DNA of 64,000 bases from Misgurnus anguillicaudatus (lineage: Eukaryota > Chordata > Actinopteri > Cypriniformes > Cobitidae): NCBI RefSeq assembly GCF_027580225.2, contig NC_073356.2, forward strand, positions 1,984,001 to 2,048,000, in the 5' to 3' direction. The position numbers and the translations under genes were made by a program. Positions 24,201-38,408 of this stretch are shown here, piece by piece. Each line of letters begins with the position of its first letter. The first letter of the stretch is position 1. The notes below the pieces were generated by a model, which worked only from the letters and a program-made list of their open reading frames with translations, searched no databases and was not told the origin of the DNA.

Positions 24201-27200
24201 TTGCTTCTATCAAAACCCAAAGACACTGTTGGCATCTGATGTATTTTTTGCTAATTGTATGTCTTGGTCTCTTTCTTAAATTGAAACTTACATGGATATA
24301 TTTTGCTTGAAAGCACTAAATGTTATGTCCAGTACTCTATGTTAAATTTGATCTCAAATGTCCAGCAGAAACCTTAAGCCCACATCAACTATGAAGACTG
24401 CTTTAGGAGACTTAGGAACAGTAATAAAATGAACAACCTACTGGCTTTGGGAAGGGAAAAACGAATTGCAGGCTGTAAGATGCCTATAAACTCTATCAGA
24501 GCTAAAGCAGTGACTACTGGTCAATGGATAATACCCCTTAAACCTTGTGGGATTTGAACCTGGGTCTACCAATGGGAGAAACAATGCTATAACCACTAGA
24601 CTACAGAGGATGAGTTGAAGCTGGGCCAGCAAAACCTGGTCCTGTGTATTGCTGCCTATGCTAAGACTGTTGGCTGGCTGGTACAGTCAGAGTCAAACCC
24701 ATAAATACATGAAAACTATCAGATCTAAAGAAGATTTGTTTGCTTCTATCAAAACCCAAAGACACTGTTGGCATCTGGTGTATTTTTTGCTAATTGTATG
24801 TCCAGGACTCTTTCTTAAATTGAAAATTACATGGATACATTTTGCTTGAAAGCACTAAATGTTATGTCCAGTACTCTATGTTAAATTTGATCTCAAATGT
24901 CCAACAGAAACATTAAGCCCACATCAACTATGAAGACTGCTTTAGGAGACTTAGGAACAGTAATAAAATGAACAACCTACTGGCTTTGGGAAGGGAAAAA
25001 CGAATTGCAGGCTGTAAGATGCCTATAAACTCTATCAGAGCTAAAGAAGTGACTACTGGTCAACAGAGATTTCCACTTAAACCTTGTGGAATTTGATCCT
25101 GGTCTCCCATATGGGAGAATCAGTGCTCCAACCACTAGACTACAGAGGATGAGTTGAAGCTGGGCCAGCAAAACCTGGTCCTGTGTATTGCTGCCTATGC
25201 TAAGACTGTTGGCTGGCTGGTACAGTCAGAGTCAAACCCATAAATACATGAAAACTATCAGATCTAAAGAAGATTTGTTTGCTTCTATCAAAACCCAAAG
25301 ACACTGTTGGCATCTGATGTATTTTTTGCTAATTGTATGTCTTGGTCTCTTTCTTAAATTGAAACTTACATGGATATATTTTGCTTGAAAGCACTAAATG
25401 TTATGTCCAGTACTCTATGTTAAATTTGATCTCAAATGTCCAGCAGAAACCTTAAGCCCACATCAACTATGAAGACTGCTTTAGGAGACTTAGGAACAGT
25501 AATAAAATGAATCAGAGCTAAAGCAGTGACTACTGGTCAACGGAGAATTCAACTCAAACCTTGTGGGATTTGAACCTGGGTCTCCCATATGGGAGAATCA
25601 GTGCTCTAACCACTAGACTACAGAGGATGAGTTGAAGCTGGGCCAGCAAAACCTGGTCCTGTGTATTGTTGCCTATGCCAAGACTGTTGGCTGGCTGGTA
25701 CAGTCAGAGTCAAACCCACAAATACATGAAAACTATCAGAAGATTTGTTTGCTTCATTCAAAACCCAAAGACACTGTTGGCATCTGATGTATTTTTTGTT
25801 AATTGTATGTCTTGGTCTCTTTCTTAAATTGAAACTTACATGGATACATTTTGCTTGAAAGCACTAAATGTTATGTCCAGTACTCTATGTTAAATTTGAT
25901 CTCAAATGTCCAACAGAAACATTAAGCCCACATCAAATATGAAGACTGCTTTAGGAGACTTAGGAACAGTAATAAAATGAACAACCTACTGGCTTTGGGA
26001 AGGGAAAAACGAATTGCAGGCTGTAAGATGCCTATAAACTCTATCAGAGCTAAAGCAGTGACTACTGGTCAATGGATAATACCCCTTAAACCTTGTGGGA
26101 TTTGAACCTGGGTCTCCCAATGGGAGAATCAATGCTCTAACCACTAGACTACAGAGGATGAGTTGAAGCTGGGCCAGCAAAACCTGGTCCTGTGTATTGC
26201 TGCCTATGCTAAGACTGTTGGCTGGCTGGTACAGTCAGAGTCAAACCCATAAATACATGAAAACTATCAGATCTAAAGAAGATGTGTTTGCTTCTATCAA
26301 AACCCAAAGACACTGTTGGCATCTGATGTATTTTTTGCTAATTGTATGTCTTGGTCTCTTTCTTAAATTGAAACTTACATGGATATATTTTGCTTGAAAG
26401 CACTAAATGTTATGTCCAGTACTCTATGTTAAATTTGATCTCAAATGTCCAGCAGAAACCTTAAGCCCACATCAACTATAAAGACTGCTTTAGGAGACTT
26501 AGGAACAGTAATAAATTTAACAACCTACTGGCTTTGGGAAGGGAAAAACGAATTGCAGGCTGTAAGATGCCTATAAACTCTATCAGAGCTAAAGAAGTGA
26601 CTACTAGTCAATGGAGTATACCCCTTAAACCTTGTGGGATTCGAACCTGGGTCTCCCATATGGGAGAATCAGTGCTCTAACCACTAGACTACAGCGGATG
26701 AGTTGAAGCTGGGCCAGCAAAACCTGGTCCTGTGTATTGCTGCCTATGCTAAGACTGTTGGCTGGCTGGTACAGTCAGAGTCAAACCCATAAATACATGA
26801 AAACTATCAGATCTAAAGAAGATGTGTTTGCTTCTATCAAAACCCAAAGACACTGTTGGCATCTGATGTATTTTTTGCTAATTGTATGTCTTGGTCTCTT
26901 TCTTAAATTGAAACTTACATGGATATATTTTGCTTGAAAGCACTAAATGTTATGTCCAGTACTCTATGTTAAATTTGATCTCAAATGTCCAGCAGAAACC
27001 TTAAGCCCACATCAACTATGAAGACTGCTTTAGGAGACTTAGGAACAGTAATAAAATGAACAACCTACTGGCTTTGGGAAGGGAAAAACGAATTGCAGGC
27101 TGTAAGATGCCTATAAACTCTATCAGAGCTAAAGCAGTGACTACTGGTCAATGGATAATACCCCTTAAACCTTGTGGGATTTGAACCTGGGTCTCCCAAT

Positions 27201-30200
27201 GGGAGAATCAATGCTCTAACCACTAGACTACAGAGGATGAGTTGAAGCTGGGCCAGCAAAACCTGGTTCTGTGTATTGCTGCCTATGCTAAGACTGTTGG
27301 CTGGCTGGTACAGTCAGAGTCAAACCCATAAATACATGAAAACTATCAGATCTAAAGAAGATTTGTTTGCTTCTATCAAAACCCAAAGACACTGTTGGCA
27401 TCTGGTGTATTTTTTGCTAATTGTATGTCCAGGACTCTATCTTAAATTGAAAATTACATGGATACATTTTGCTTGAAAGCACTAAATGTTATGTCCAGTA
27501 CTCTATGTTAAATTTGATCTCAAATGTCCAGCAGAAACCTTAAGCCCACATCAACTATGAAGACTGATTTAGGAGACTTAGGAACAGTAATAAAATGAAC
27601 AACCTACTGGCTTTGGGAAGGGAAAAACGAATTGCAGGCTGTAAGATGCCTATAAACTCTATCAGAGCTAAAGCAGTGACTACTGGTCAATGGATAATAC
27701 CCCTTAAACCTTGTGGGATTTGAACCTGGGTCTACCAATGGGAGAATCAATGCTATAACCACTAGACTACAGAGGATGAGTTGAAGCTGGGCCAGCAAAA
27801 CCTGGTCCTGTGTATTGCTGCCTATGCTAAGACTGTTGGCTGGCTGGTACAGTCAGAGTCAAACCCATAAATACATGAAAACTATCAGATCTAAAGAAGA
27901 TTTGTTTGCTTCTATCAAAACCCAAAGACACTGTTGGCATCTGGTGTATTTTTTGCTAATTGTATGTCCAGGACTCTTTCTTAAATTGAAAATTACATGG
28001 ATACATTTTGCTTGAAAGCACTAAATGTTATGTCCAGTACTCTATGTTAAATTTGATCTCAAATGTCCAACAGAAACATTAAGCCCACATCAACTATGAA
28101 GACTGCTTTAGGAGACTTAGGAACAGTAATAAAATGAACAACCTACTGGCTTTGGGAAGGGAAAAACGAATTGCAGGCTGTAAGATGCCTATAAACTCTA
28201 TCAGAGCTAAAGAAGTGACAACTGGTCAACAGAGAATACCCCTAAAACCTTGTGGGATTTGAACCTGGGTCGCCCATATGGGAGAATCAGTGCTCCAACC
28301 ACTAGACTACAGAGGATGAGTTGAAGCTGGGCCAGCAAAACCTGGTCCTGTGTATTGCTGCCTATGCTAAGACTGTTGGCTGGCTGGTACAGTCAGAGTC
28401 AAACCCATAAATACATGAAAACTATCAGATCTAAAGAAGATTTGTTTGCTTCTATCAAAACCCAAAGACACTGTTGGCATCTGATGTATTTTTTGCTAAT
28501 TGTATGTCTTGGTCTCTTTCTTAAATTGAAACTTACATGGATATATTTTGCTTGAAAGCACTAAATGTTATGTCCAGTACTCTATGTTAAATTTGATCTC
28601 AAATGTCCAGCAGAAACCTTAAGCCCACATCAACTATGAAGACTGCTTTAGGAGACTTAGGAACAGTAATAAAATGAACAACCTACTGGCTTTGGGAAGG
28701 GAAAAACGAATTGCAGGCTGTAAGATGCCTATAAACCCTATCAGAGCTAAAGCAGTGACTACTGGTCAATGGATAACACCCCTTAAACCTTGTGGGATTT
28801 GAACCTGGGTCTCCCATATGGGAGAATCAATGCTCTAACCACTAGACTACAGAGGATGAGTTGAAGCTGGGCCAGCAAAATCTGGTCCTGTGTATTGCTG
28901 ACTATGATCAGATTGTTGGCTGGCTGGTACAGTCAGAGTCAAACCCACAAATACATGAAAACTATCAGAAGATTTGTTTGCTTCATTCAAAACCCAAAGA
29001 CACTGTTGGCATCTGATGTATTTTTTGTTAATTGTATGTCTTGGTCTCTTTCTTAAATTGAAACTTACATGGATATATTTTGCCTAAAAGCACTAAATGC
29101 TATGTCCAGTACTCTATGTTAAATTTGATCTCAAATGTCCAGCAGAAACCTTAAGCCCACATCAACTATGAAGACTGCTTTAGGAGACTTAGGTACAGTA
29201 ATAAAATGAACAACCTACTGGCTTTGGGAAGGGAAAATAGAATTGCAGGCTATAAGATGCCCACAAACTCTATCAGAGCTAAAGAAGTGACTACTGGACA
29301 ACAGAGATTTCCATTTAAACCTTGTGGAATTTGAACCTGGGTCTCCCATATGGGAGAATCAGTGCTCTAACCACTAGACTACAGGGGATGAGTTGAAGCT
29401 GGGCCAGCAAAACCTGGTCCTGTGTATTGCTGCCTATGCTAAGACTGTTGGCTGGCTGGTACAGTCAGAGTCAAACCCATAAATACATGAAAACTATCAG
29501 ATCTAAAGAAGATGTGTTTGCTTCTATCAAAACCCAAAGACACTGTTGGCATCTGATGTATTTTTTGCTAATTGTATGTCTTGGTCTCTTTCTTAAATTG
29601 AAACTTACATGGATATATTTTGCTTGAAAGCACTAAATGTTATGTCCAGTACTCTATGTTAAATTTGATCTCAAATGTCCAGCAGAAACCTTAAGCCCAC
29701 ATCAACTATGAAGACTGCTTTAGGAGACTTAGGAACAGTAATAAAATGAACAACCTACTGGCTTTGGGAAGGGAAAAACGAATTGCAGGCTGTAAGATGC
29801 CTATAAACTCTATCAGAGCTAAAGCAGTGACTACTGGTCAATGGATAATACCCCTTAAACCTTGTGGGATTTGAACCTGGGTCTCCCAATGGGAGAATCA
29901 ATGCTCTAACCACTAGACTACAGAGGATGAGTTGAAGCTGGGCCAGCAAAACCTGGTCCTGTGTATTGCTGCCTATGCTAAGACTGTTGGCTGGCTGGTA
30001 CAGTCAGAGTCAAACCCATAAATACATGAAAACTATCAGATCTAAAGAAGATTTGTTTGCTTCTATCAAAACCCAAAGACACTGTTGGCATCTGGTGTAT
30101 TTTTTGCTAATTGTATGTCCAGGACTCTATCTTAAATTGAAAATTACATGGATACATTTTGCTTGAAAGCACTAAATGTTATGTCCAGTACTCTATGTTA

Positions 30201-30400
30201 AATTTGATCTCAAATGTCCAACAGAAACATTAAGCCCACATCAACTATGAAGACTGCTTTAGGAGACTTAGGAACAGTAATAAAATGAACAACCTACTGG
30301 CTTTGGGAAGGGAAAAACGAATTGCAGGCTGTAAGATGCCTATAAACTCTATCAGAGCTAAAGCAGTGACTACTGGTCAATGGATAATACCCCTTAAACC
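21241..30400. repeat. Irregular sub-array with a 3,166-bp offset duplication
   Basis: Marks run 21391, 21929, 22467, 23007, 23485, 24025, 24565, 25103, 25581, 26113, 26652, 27192, 27731, 28270, 28810, 29342, 29882. Units at 24565 and 27731 share the rare tctaccaatggg and tgctataacc variants. Both are followed by ccaggactctttctt (about 24,803 and 27,968), showing a duplication with 3,166-bp offset. Units 21391, 23485 and 25581 mix class B left flanks with gaacc cores. No gene or unrelated DNA is visible. Confidence 0.8.
26637..26691 (-). promoter_or_regulatory. tRNA-like Pol III promoter, class E
   Basis: Canonical A and B boxes; T5 run at 26548-26544. The unit starts with aataaatttaac instead of aataaaatgaac, so the secondary TTTT terminator is lost here while T5 remains. 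Confidence 0.55.
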
Positions 30401-30420
30401 TTGTGGGATTTGAACCTGGG

Positions 30421-33400
30421 TCGCCCATATGGGAGAATCAGTGCTCTTACCACTAGACTACAGAGGATGAGTTGAAGCTGGGCCAGCAAAATCTGGTCCT
30501 GTGTATTGCTGCCTATGCTAAGACTGTTGGCTGGCTGGTACAGTCAGAGTCAAACCCACAAATACATGAAAACTATCAGAAAATTTGTTTGCTTCTATCA
30601 AAACCCAAAGACACTGTTGGCATCTGATGTATTTTTTGCTAATTGTATGTCTTGGTCTCTTTCTTAAATTGAAACTTACATGGATATATTTTGCTTGAAA
30701 GCACTAAATGTTATGTCCAGTACTCTATGTTAAATTTGATCTCAAATGTCCAGCAGAAACCTTAAGCCCACATCAACTATGAAGACTGCTTTAGGAGACT
30801 TAGGAACAGTAATAAAATGAACAACCTACTGGCTTTGGGAAGGGAAAATAGAATTGCAGGCTGTAAGATGCCTATAAACTCTATCAGAGCTAAAGAAGTG
30901 ACTACTGGTCAACAGAGATTTCCACTTAAACCTTGTGGGATTTGAACCTGGGTCTTCCATATGGGAGAATCAGTGCTCTAACCACTAGACTACAGAGGAT
31001 GAGTTGAAGCTGGGCCAGCAAAACCTGGTCCTGTGTATTGCTGCCTATGCTAAGACTGTTGGCTGGCTGGTACAGTCAGAGTCAAACCCATAAATACATG
31101 AAAACTATCAGATCTAAAGAAGATGTGTTTGCTTCTATCAAAACCCAAAGACACTGTTGGCATCTGATGTATTTTTTGCTAATTGTATGTCTTGGTCTCT
31201 TTCTTAAATTGAAACTTACATGGATATATTTTGCTTGAAAGCACTAAATGTTATGTCCAGTACTCTATGTTAAATTTGATCTCAAATGTCCAGCAGAAAC
31301 CTTAAGCCCACATCAACTATGAAGACTGCTTTAGGAGACTTAGGAACAGTAATAAAATGAACAACCTACTGGCTTTGGGAAGGGAAAAACGAATTGCAGG
31401 CTGTAAGATGCCTATAAACTCTATCAGAGCTAAAGCAGTGACTACTGGTCAATGGATAATACCCCTTAAACCTTGTGGGATTTGAACCTGGGTCTCCCAA
31501 TGGGAGAATCAATGCTCTAACCACTAGACTACAGAGGATGAGTTGAAGCTGGGCCAGCAAAACCTGGTCCTGTGTATTGCTGCCTATGCTAAGACTGTTG
31601 GCTGGCTGGTACAGTCAGAGTCAAACCCATAAATACATGAAAACTATCAGATCTAAAGAAGATTTGTTTGCTTCTATCAAAACCCAAAGACACTGTTGGC
31701 ATCTGATGTATTTTTTGCTAATTGTATGTCTTGGTCTCTTTCTTAAATTGAAACTTACATGGATATATTTTGCTTGAAAGCACTAAATGTTATGTCCAGT
31801 ACTCTATGTTAAATTTGATCTCAAATGTCCAGCAGAAACCTTAAGCCCACATCAACTATGAAGACTGCTTTAGGAGACTTAGGAACAGTAATAAAATGAA
31901 CAACCTACTGGCTTTGGGAAGGGAAAAACGAATTGCAGGCTGTAAGATGCCTATAAACTCTATCAGAGCTAAAGAAATAACTACTGGTCAACGGAGAATT
32001 CAACTCAAACCTTGTGGGATTTGAAACTGGGTCTCCCATATGGGAGAATCAGTGCTCTAATCACTAGACTACAGAGGATGAGTTGAAGCTGGGCCAGCAA
32101 AACCTGGTCCTGTGTATTGCTGCCTATGCTAAGACTGTTGGCTGGCTGGTACAGTCAGAGTCAAACCCACAAATACATGAAAACTATCAGATCTAAAGAA
32201 GATTTGTTTGCTTCTATCAAAACCCAAAGACACTGTTTGCATTTGCTGTATTTTTTGCTAATTGTATGTCTAGGACCCTTTCTTCAAGTGTAACTCACAT
32301 GAACATTTGGCTTGAAAGCACTAAATGTTATGTCCAGTACTCTATGTTAAATTTGATCTCAAATGTCCAGCAGAAACCTTAAGCCCACATCAACTATGAA
32401 GACTGATTTAGGAGACTTAGGAACAGTAATAAAATGAACAACCTACTGGCTTTGGGAAGGGAAAAACGAATTGCAGGCTGTAAGATGCCTATAAACTCTA
32501 TCAGAGCTAAAGAAGTGACTACTGGTCAATGGAGTATACCCCTTAAACCTTGTGGGATTCGAACCTGGGTCTCCCATATGGGAGAATCAGTGCTCTAACC
32601 ACTAGACTACAGCGGATGAGTTGAAGCTGGGCCAGCAAAACCTGGTCCTGTGTATTGCTGCCTATGCTAAGACTGTTGGCTGGCTGGTACAGTCAGAGTC
32701 AAACCCATAAATACATGAAAACTATCAGATCTAAAGAAGATGTGTTTGCTTCTATCAAAACCCAAAGACACTGTTGGCATCTGATGTATTTTTTGCTAAT
32801 TGTATGTCTTGGTCTCTTTCTTAAATTGAAACTTACATGGATATATTTTGCTTGAAAGCACTAAATGTTATGTCCAGTACTCTATGTTAAATTTGATCTC
32901 AAATGTCCAGCAGAAACCTTAAGCCCACATCAACTATGAAGACTGCTTTAGGAGACTTAGGAACAGTAATAAAATGAACAACCTACTGGCTTTGGGAAGG
33001 GAAAAACGAATTGCAGGCTGTAAGATGCCTATAAACTCTATCAGAGCTAAAGCAGTGACTACTGGTCAATGGATAATACCCCTTAAACCTTGTGGGATTT
33101 GAACCTGGGTCTCCCAATGGGAGAATCAATGCTCTAACCACTAGACTACAGAGGATGAGTTGAAGCTGGGCCAGCAAAACCTGGTCCTGTGTATTGCTGC
33201 CTATGCTAAGACTGTTGGCTGGCTGGTACAGTCAGAGTCAAACCCATAAATACATGAAAACTATCAGATCTAAAGAAGATTTGTTTGCTTCTATCAAAAC
33301 CCAAAGACACTGTTGGCATCTGGTGTATTTTTTGCTAATTGTATGTCCAGGACTCTATCTTAAATTGAAAATTACATGGATACATTTTGCTTGAAAGCAC

Positions 33401-34100
33401 TAAATGTTATGTCCAGTACTCTATGTTAAATTTGATCTCAAATGTCCAACAGAAACATTAAGCCCACATCAACTATGAAGACTGCTTTAGGAGACTTAGG
33501 AACAGTAATAAAATGAACAACCTACTGGCTTTGGGAAGGGAAAAACGAATTGCAGGCTGTAAGATGCCTATAAACTCTATCAGAGCTAAAGAAGTGACTA
33601 CTGGTCAACAGAGATTTCCACTTAAACCTTGTGGAATTTGATCCTGGGTCTCCCATATGGGAGAATCAGTGCTCCAACCACTAGACTACAGAGGATGAGT
33701 TGAAGCTGGGCCAGCAAAACCTGGTCCTGTGTATTGCTGCCTATGCTAAGACTGTTGGCTGGCTGGTACAGTCAGAGTCAAACCCATAAATACATGAAAA
33801 CTATCAGATCTAAAGAAGATTTGTTTGCTTCTATCAAAACCCAAAGACACTGTTGGCATCTGATGTATTTTTTGCTAATTGTATGTCTTGGTCTCTTTCT
33901 TAAATTGAAACTTACATGGATATATTTTGCTTGAAAGCACTAAATGTTATGTCCAGTACTCTATGTTAAATTTGATCTCAAATGTCCAGCAGAAACCTTA
34001 AGCCCACATCAACTATGAAGACTGCTTTAGGAGACTTAGGAACAGTAATAAAATGAACAACCTACTGGCTTTGGGAAGGGAAAAACGAATTGCAGGCTGT
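30421..34100. repeat. Eight-unit higher-order repeat (4,308 bp), copy 1
   Basis: Marks 30421, 30953, 31493, 32032, 32570, 33110, 33649, 34189 with steps 532, 540, 539, 538, 540, 539, 540. Class order is F, G, D, B, E, D, A, then D. The rare tcttccatatggg palindrome at 30953 is repeated at 35261. Copies match in class order up to the A unit at 33649; the last unit differs (D here, A in copy 2). Confidence 0.8.
32555..32609 (-). promoter_or_regulatory. tRNA-like Pol III promoter, class E
   Basis: Canonical boxes; T5 at 32466-32462. It differs from most class E copies by actggtcaatggag in place of actagtcaatggag. It is the E unit of the first 4,308-bp repeat copy. Confidence 0.55.
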
Positions 34101-34728
34101 AAGATGCCTATAAACTCTATCAGAGCTAAAGCAGTGACTACTGGTAAATGGATAATACCCCTTAAACCTTGTGGGATTTGAACCTGGGTCTCCCAATGGG
34201 AGAATCAATGCTCTAACCACTAGACTACAGAGGATGAGTTGAAGCTGGGCCAGCAAAACCTGGTCCTGTGTATTGCTGCCTATGCTAAGACTGTTGGCTG
34301 GCTGGTACAGTCAGAGTCAAACCCATAAATACATGAAAACTATCAGATCTAAAGAAGATTTGTTTGCTTCTATCAAAACCCAAAGACACTGTTGGCATCT
34401 GGTGTATTTTTTGCTAATTGTATGTCCAGGACTCTATCTTAAATTGAAAATTACATGGATACATTTTGCTTGAAAGCACTAAATGTTATGTCCAGTACTC
34501 TATGTTAAATTTGATCTCAAATGTCCAACAGAAACATTAAGCCCACATCAACTATGAAGACTGCTTTAGGAGACTTAGGAACAGTAATAAAATGAACAAC
34601 CTACTGGCTTTGGGAAGGGAAAAACGAATTGCAGGCTGTAAGATGCCTATAAACTCTATCAGAGCTAAAGAAGTGACAACTGGTCAAATGGAGAATACCC
34701 CTTAAACCTTGTGGGATTTGAACCTGGG

Positions 34729-37700
34729 TCGCCCATATGGGAGAATCAGTGCTCTTACCACTAGACTACAGAGGATGAGTTGAAGCTGGGCCAGCAAAAT
34801 CTGGTCCTGTGTATTGCTGACTATGATCAGATTGTTGGCTGGCTGGTACAGTCAGAGTCAAACCCACAAATACATGAAAACTATCAGAAAATTTGTTTGC
34901 TTCATTCAAAACCCAAAGACACTGTTGGCATCTGATGTATTTTTTGTTAATTGTATGTCTTGGTCTCTTTCTTAAATTGAAACTTACATGGATATATTTT
35001 GCCTGAAAACACTAAATGCTATGTCCAGTACTCTATGTTAAATTTGATCTCAAATGTCCAGCAGAAACCTTAAGCCCACATCAACTATGAAGACTGCTTT
35101 AGGAGACTTAGGTACAGTAATAAAATGAACAACCTACTGGCTTTGGGAAGGGAAAATAGAATTGCAGGCTATAAGATGCCCACAAACTCTATCAGAGCTA
35201 AAGAAGTGACTACTGGTCAACAGAGATTTCCACTTAAACCTTGTGGAATTTGAACCTGGGTCTTCCATATGGGAGAATCAGTGCTCTAACCACTAGACTA
35301 CAGCGGATGAGTTGAAGCTGGGCCAGCAAAACCTGGTCCTGTGTATTGCTGCCTATGCTAAGACTGTTGGCTGGCTGGTACAGTCAGAGTCAAACCCATA
35401 AATACATGAAAACTATCAGATCTAAAGAAGATGTGTTTGCTTCTATCAAAACCCAAAGACACTGTTGGCATCTGATGTATTTTTTGCTAATTGTATGTCT
35501 TGGTCTCTTTCTTAAATTGAAACTTACATGGATATATTTTGCTTGAAAGCACTAAATGTTATGTCCAGTACTCTATGTTAAATTTGATCTCAAATGTCCA
35601 GCAGAAACCTTAAGCCCACATCAACTATGAAGACTGCTTTAGGAGACTTAGGAACAGTAATAAAATGAACAACCTACTGGCTTTGGGAAGGGAAAAACGA
35701 ATTGCAGGCTGTAAGATGCCTATAAACTCTATCAGAGCTAAAGCAGTGACTACTGGTCAATGGATAATACCCCTTAAACCTTGTGGGATTTGAACCTGGG
35801 TCTCCCAATGGGAGAATCAATGCTCTAACCACTAGACTACAGAGGATGAGTTGAAGCTGGGCCAGCAAAACCTGGTCCTGTGTATTGCTGCCTATGCTAA
35901 GACTGTTGGCTGGCTGGTACAGTCAGAGTCAAACCCATAAATACATGAAAACTATCAGATCTAAAGAAGATGTGTTTGCTTCTATCAAAACCCAAAGACA
36001 CTGTTGGCATCTGATGTATTTTTTGCTAATTGTATGTCTTGGTCTCTTTCTTAAATTGAAACTTACATGGATATATTTTGCTTGAAAGCACTAAATGTTA
36101 TGTCCAGTACTCTATGTTAAATTTGATCTCAAATGTCCAGCAGAAACCTTAAGCCCACATCAACTATGAAGACTGCTTTAGGAGACTTAGGAACAGTAAT
36201 AAATTTAACAACCTACTGGCTTTGGGAAGGGAAAAACCAATTGCAGGCTGTAAGATGCCCATAAACTCTATCAGAGCTAAAGAAATAACTACTGGTCAAC
36301 GGAGAATTCAACTCAAACCTTGTGGGATTTGAAACTGGGTCTCCCATATGGGAGAATCAGTGCTCTAATCACTAGACTACAGAGGATGAGTTGAAGCTGG
36401 GCCAGCAAAACCTGGTCCTGTGTATTGTTGCCTATGCCAAGACTGTTGGCTGGCTGGTACAGTCAGAGTCAAACCCACAAATACATGAAAACTATCAGAT
36501 CTAAAGAAGATTTGTTTGCTTCTATCAAAACCCAAAGACACTGTTTGCATTTGCTGTATTTTTTGCTAATTGTATGTCTAGGACCCTTTCTTCAAGTGTA
36601 ACTCACATGAACATTTGGCTTGAAAGTACTAAATGTTATGTCCAGTACTCTATGTTAAATTTGATCTCAAATGTCCAGCAGAAACCTTAAGCCCACATCA
36701 ACTATGAAGACTGATTTAGGAGACTTAGGAACAGTAATAAAATGAACAACCTACTGGCTTTGGGAAGGGAAAAACGAATTGCAGGCTGTAAGATGCCTAT
36801 AAACTCTATCAGAGCTAAAGAAGTGACTACTAGTCAATGGAGTATACCCCTTAAACCTTGTGGGATTCGAACCTGGGTCTCCCATATGGGAGAATCAGTG
36901 CTCTAACCACTAGACTACAGCGGATGAGTTGAAGCTGGGCCAGCAAAACCTGGTCCTGTGTATTGCTGCCTATGCTAAGACTGTTGGCTGGCTGGTACAG
37001 TCAGAGTCAAACCCATAAATACATGAAAACTATCAGATCTAAAGAAGATGTGTTTGCTTCTATCAAAACCCAAAGACACTGTTGGCATCTGATGTATTTT
37101 TTGCTAATTGTATGTCTTGGTCTCTTTCTTAAATTGAAACTTACATGGATATATTTTGCTTGAAAGCACTAAATGTTATGTCCAGTACTCTATGTTAAAT
37201 TTGATCTCAAATGTCCAGCAGAAACCTTAAGCCCACATCAACTATGAAGACTGCTTTAGGAGACTTAGGAACAGTAATAAAATGAACAACCTACTGGCTT
37301 TGGGAAGGGAAAAACGAATTGCAGGCTGTAAGATGCCTATAAACTCTATCAGAGCTAAAGCAGTGACTACTGGTCAATGGATAATACCCCTTAAACCTTG
37401 TGGGATTTGAACCTGGGTCTCCCAATGGGAGAATCAATGCTCTAACCACTAGACTACAGAGGATGAGTTGAAGCTGGGCCAGCAAAACCTGGTCCTGTGT
37501 ATTGCTGCCTATGCTAAGACTGTTGGCTGGCTGGTACAGTCAGAGTCAAACCCATAAATACATGAAAACTATCAGATCTAAAGAAGATTTGTTTGCTTCT
37601 ATCAAAACCCAAAGACACTGTTGGCATCTGGTGTATTTTTTGCTAATTGTATGTCCAGGACTCTATCTTAAATTGAAAATTACATGGATACATTTTGCTT

Positions 37701-38408
37701 GAAAGCACTAAATGTTATGTCCAGTACTCTATGTTAAATTTGATCTCAAATGTCCAACAGAAACATTAAGCCCACATCAACTATGAAGACTGCTTTAGGA
37801 GACTTAGGAACAGTAATAAAATGAACAACCTACTGGCTTTGGGAAGGGAAAAACGAATTGCAGGCTGTAAGATGCCTATAAACTCTATCAGAGCTAAAGA
37901 AGTGACTACTGGTCAACAGAGATTTCCACTTAAACCTTGTGGAATTTGATCCTGGGTCTCCCATATGGGAGAATCAGTGCTCCAACCACTAGACTACAGA
38001 GGATGAGTTGAAGCTGGGCCAGCAAAACCTGGTCCTGTGTATTGCTGCCTATGCTAAGACTGTTGGCTGGCTGGTACAGTCAGAGTCAAACCCATAAATA
38101 CATGAAAACTATCAGATCTAAAGAAGATTTGTTTGCTTCTATCAAAACCCAAAGACACTGTTGGCATCTGATGTATTTTTTGCTAATTGTATGTCTTGGT
38201 CTCTTTCTTAAATTGAAACTTACATGGATATATTTTGCTTGAAAGCACTAAATGTTATGTCCAGTACTCTATGTTAAATTTGATCTCAAATGTCCAGCAG
38301 AAACCTTAAGCCCACATCAACTATGAAGACTGCTTTAGGAGACTTAGGAACAGTAATAAAATGAACAACCTACTGGCTTTGGGAAGGGAAAAACGAATTG
38401 CAGGCTGT
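34729..38408. repeat. Eight-unit higher-order repeat (4,308 bp), copy 2
   Basis: Each mark from 34729 to 38497 lies exactly 4,308 bp after one in copy 1. The first unit is again class F (gggtcgccc, ctcttacc). An extra a occurs at 34,686 (ggtcaaatggag). Divergence from copy 1 is scattered, unlike the nearly identical 6,024-bp pair further right. Confidence 0.8.
36863..36917 (-). promoter_or_regulatory. tRNA-like Pol III promoter, class E
   Basis: Counterpart of the 32555 copy, 4,308 bp further on. It carries the actagtc variant, so the two higher-order copies have diverged or exchanged sequence at this unit. T5 is at 36774-36770. Confidence 0.55.
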
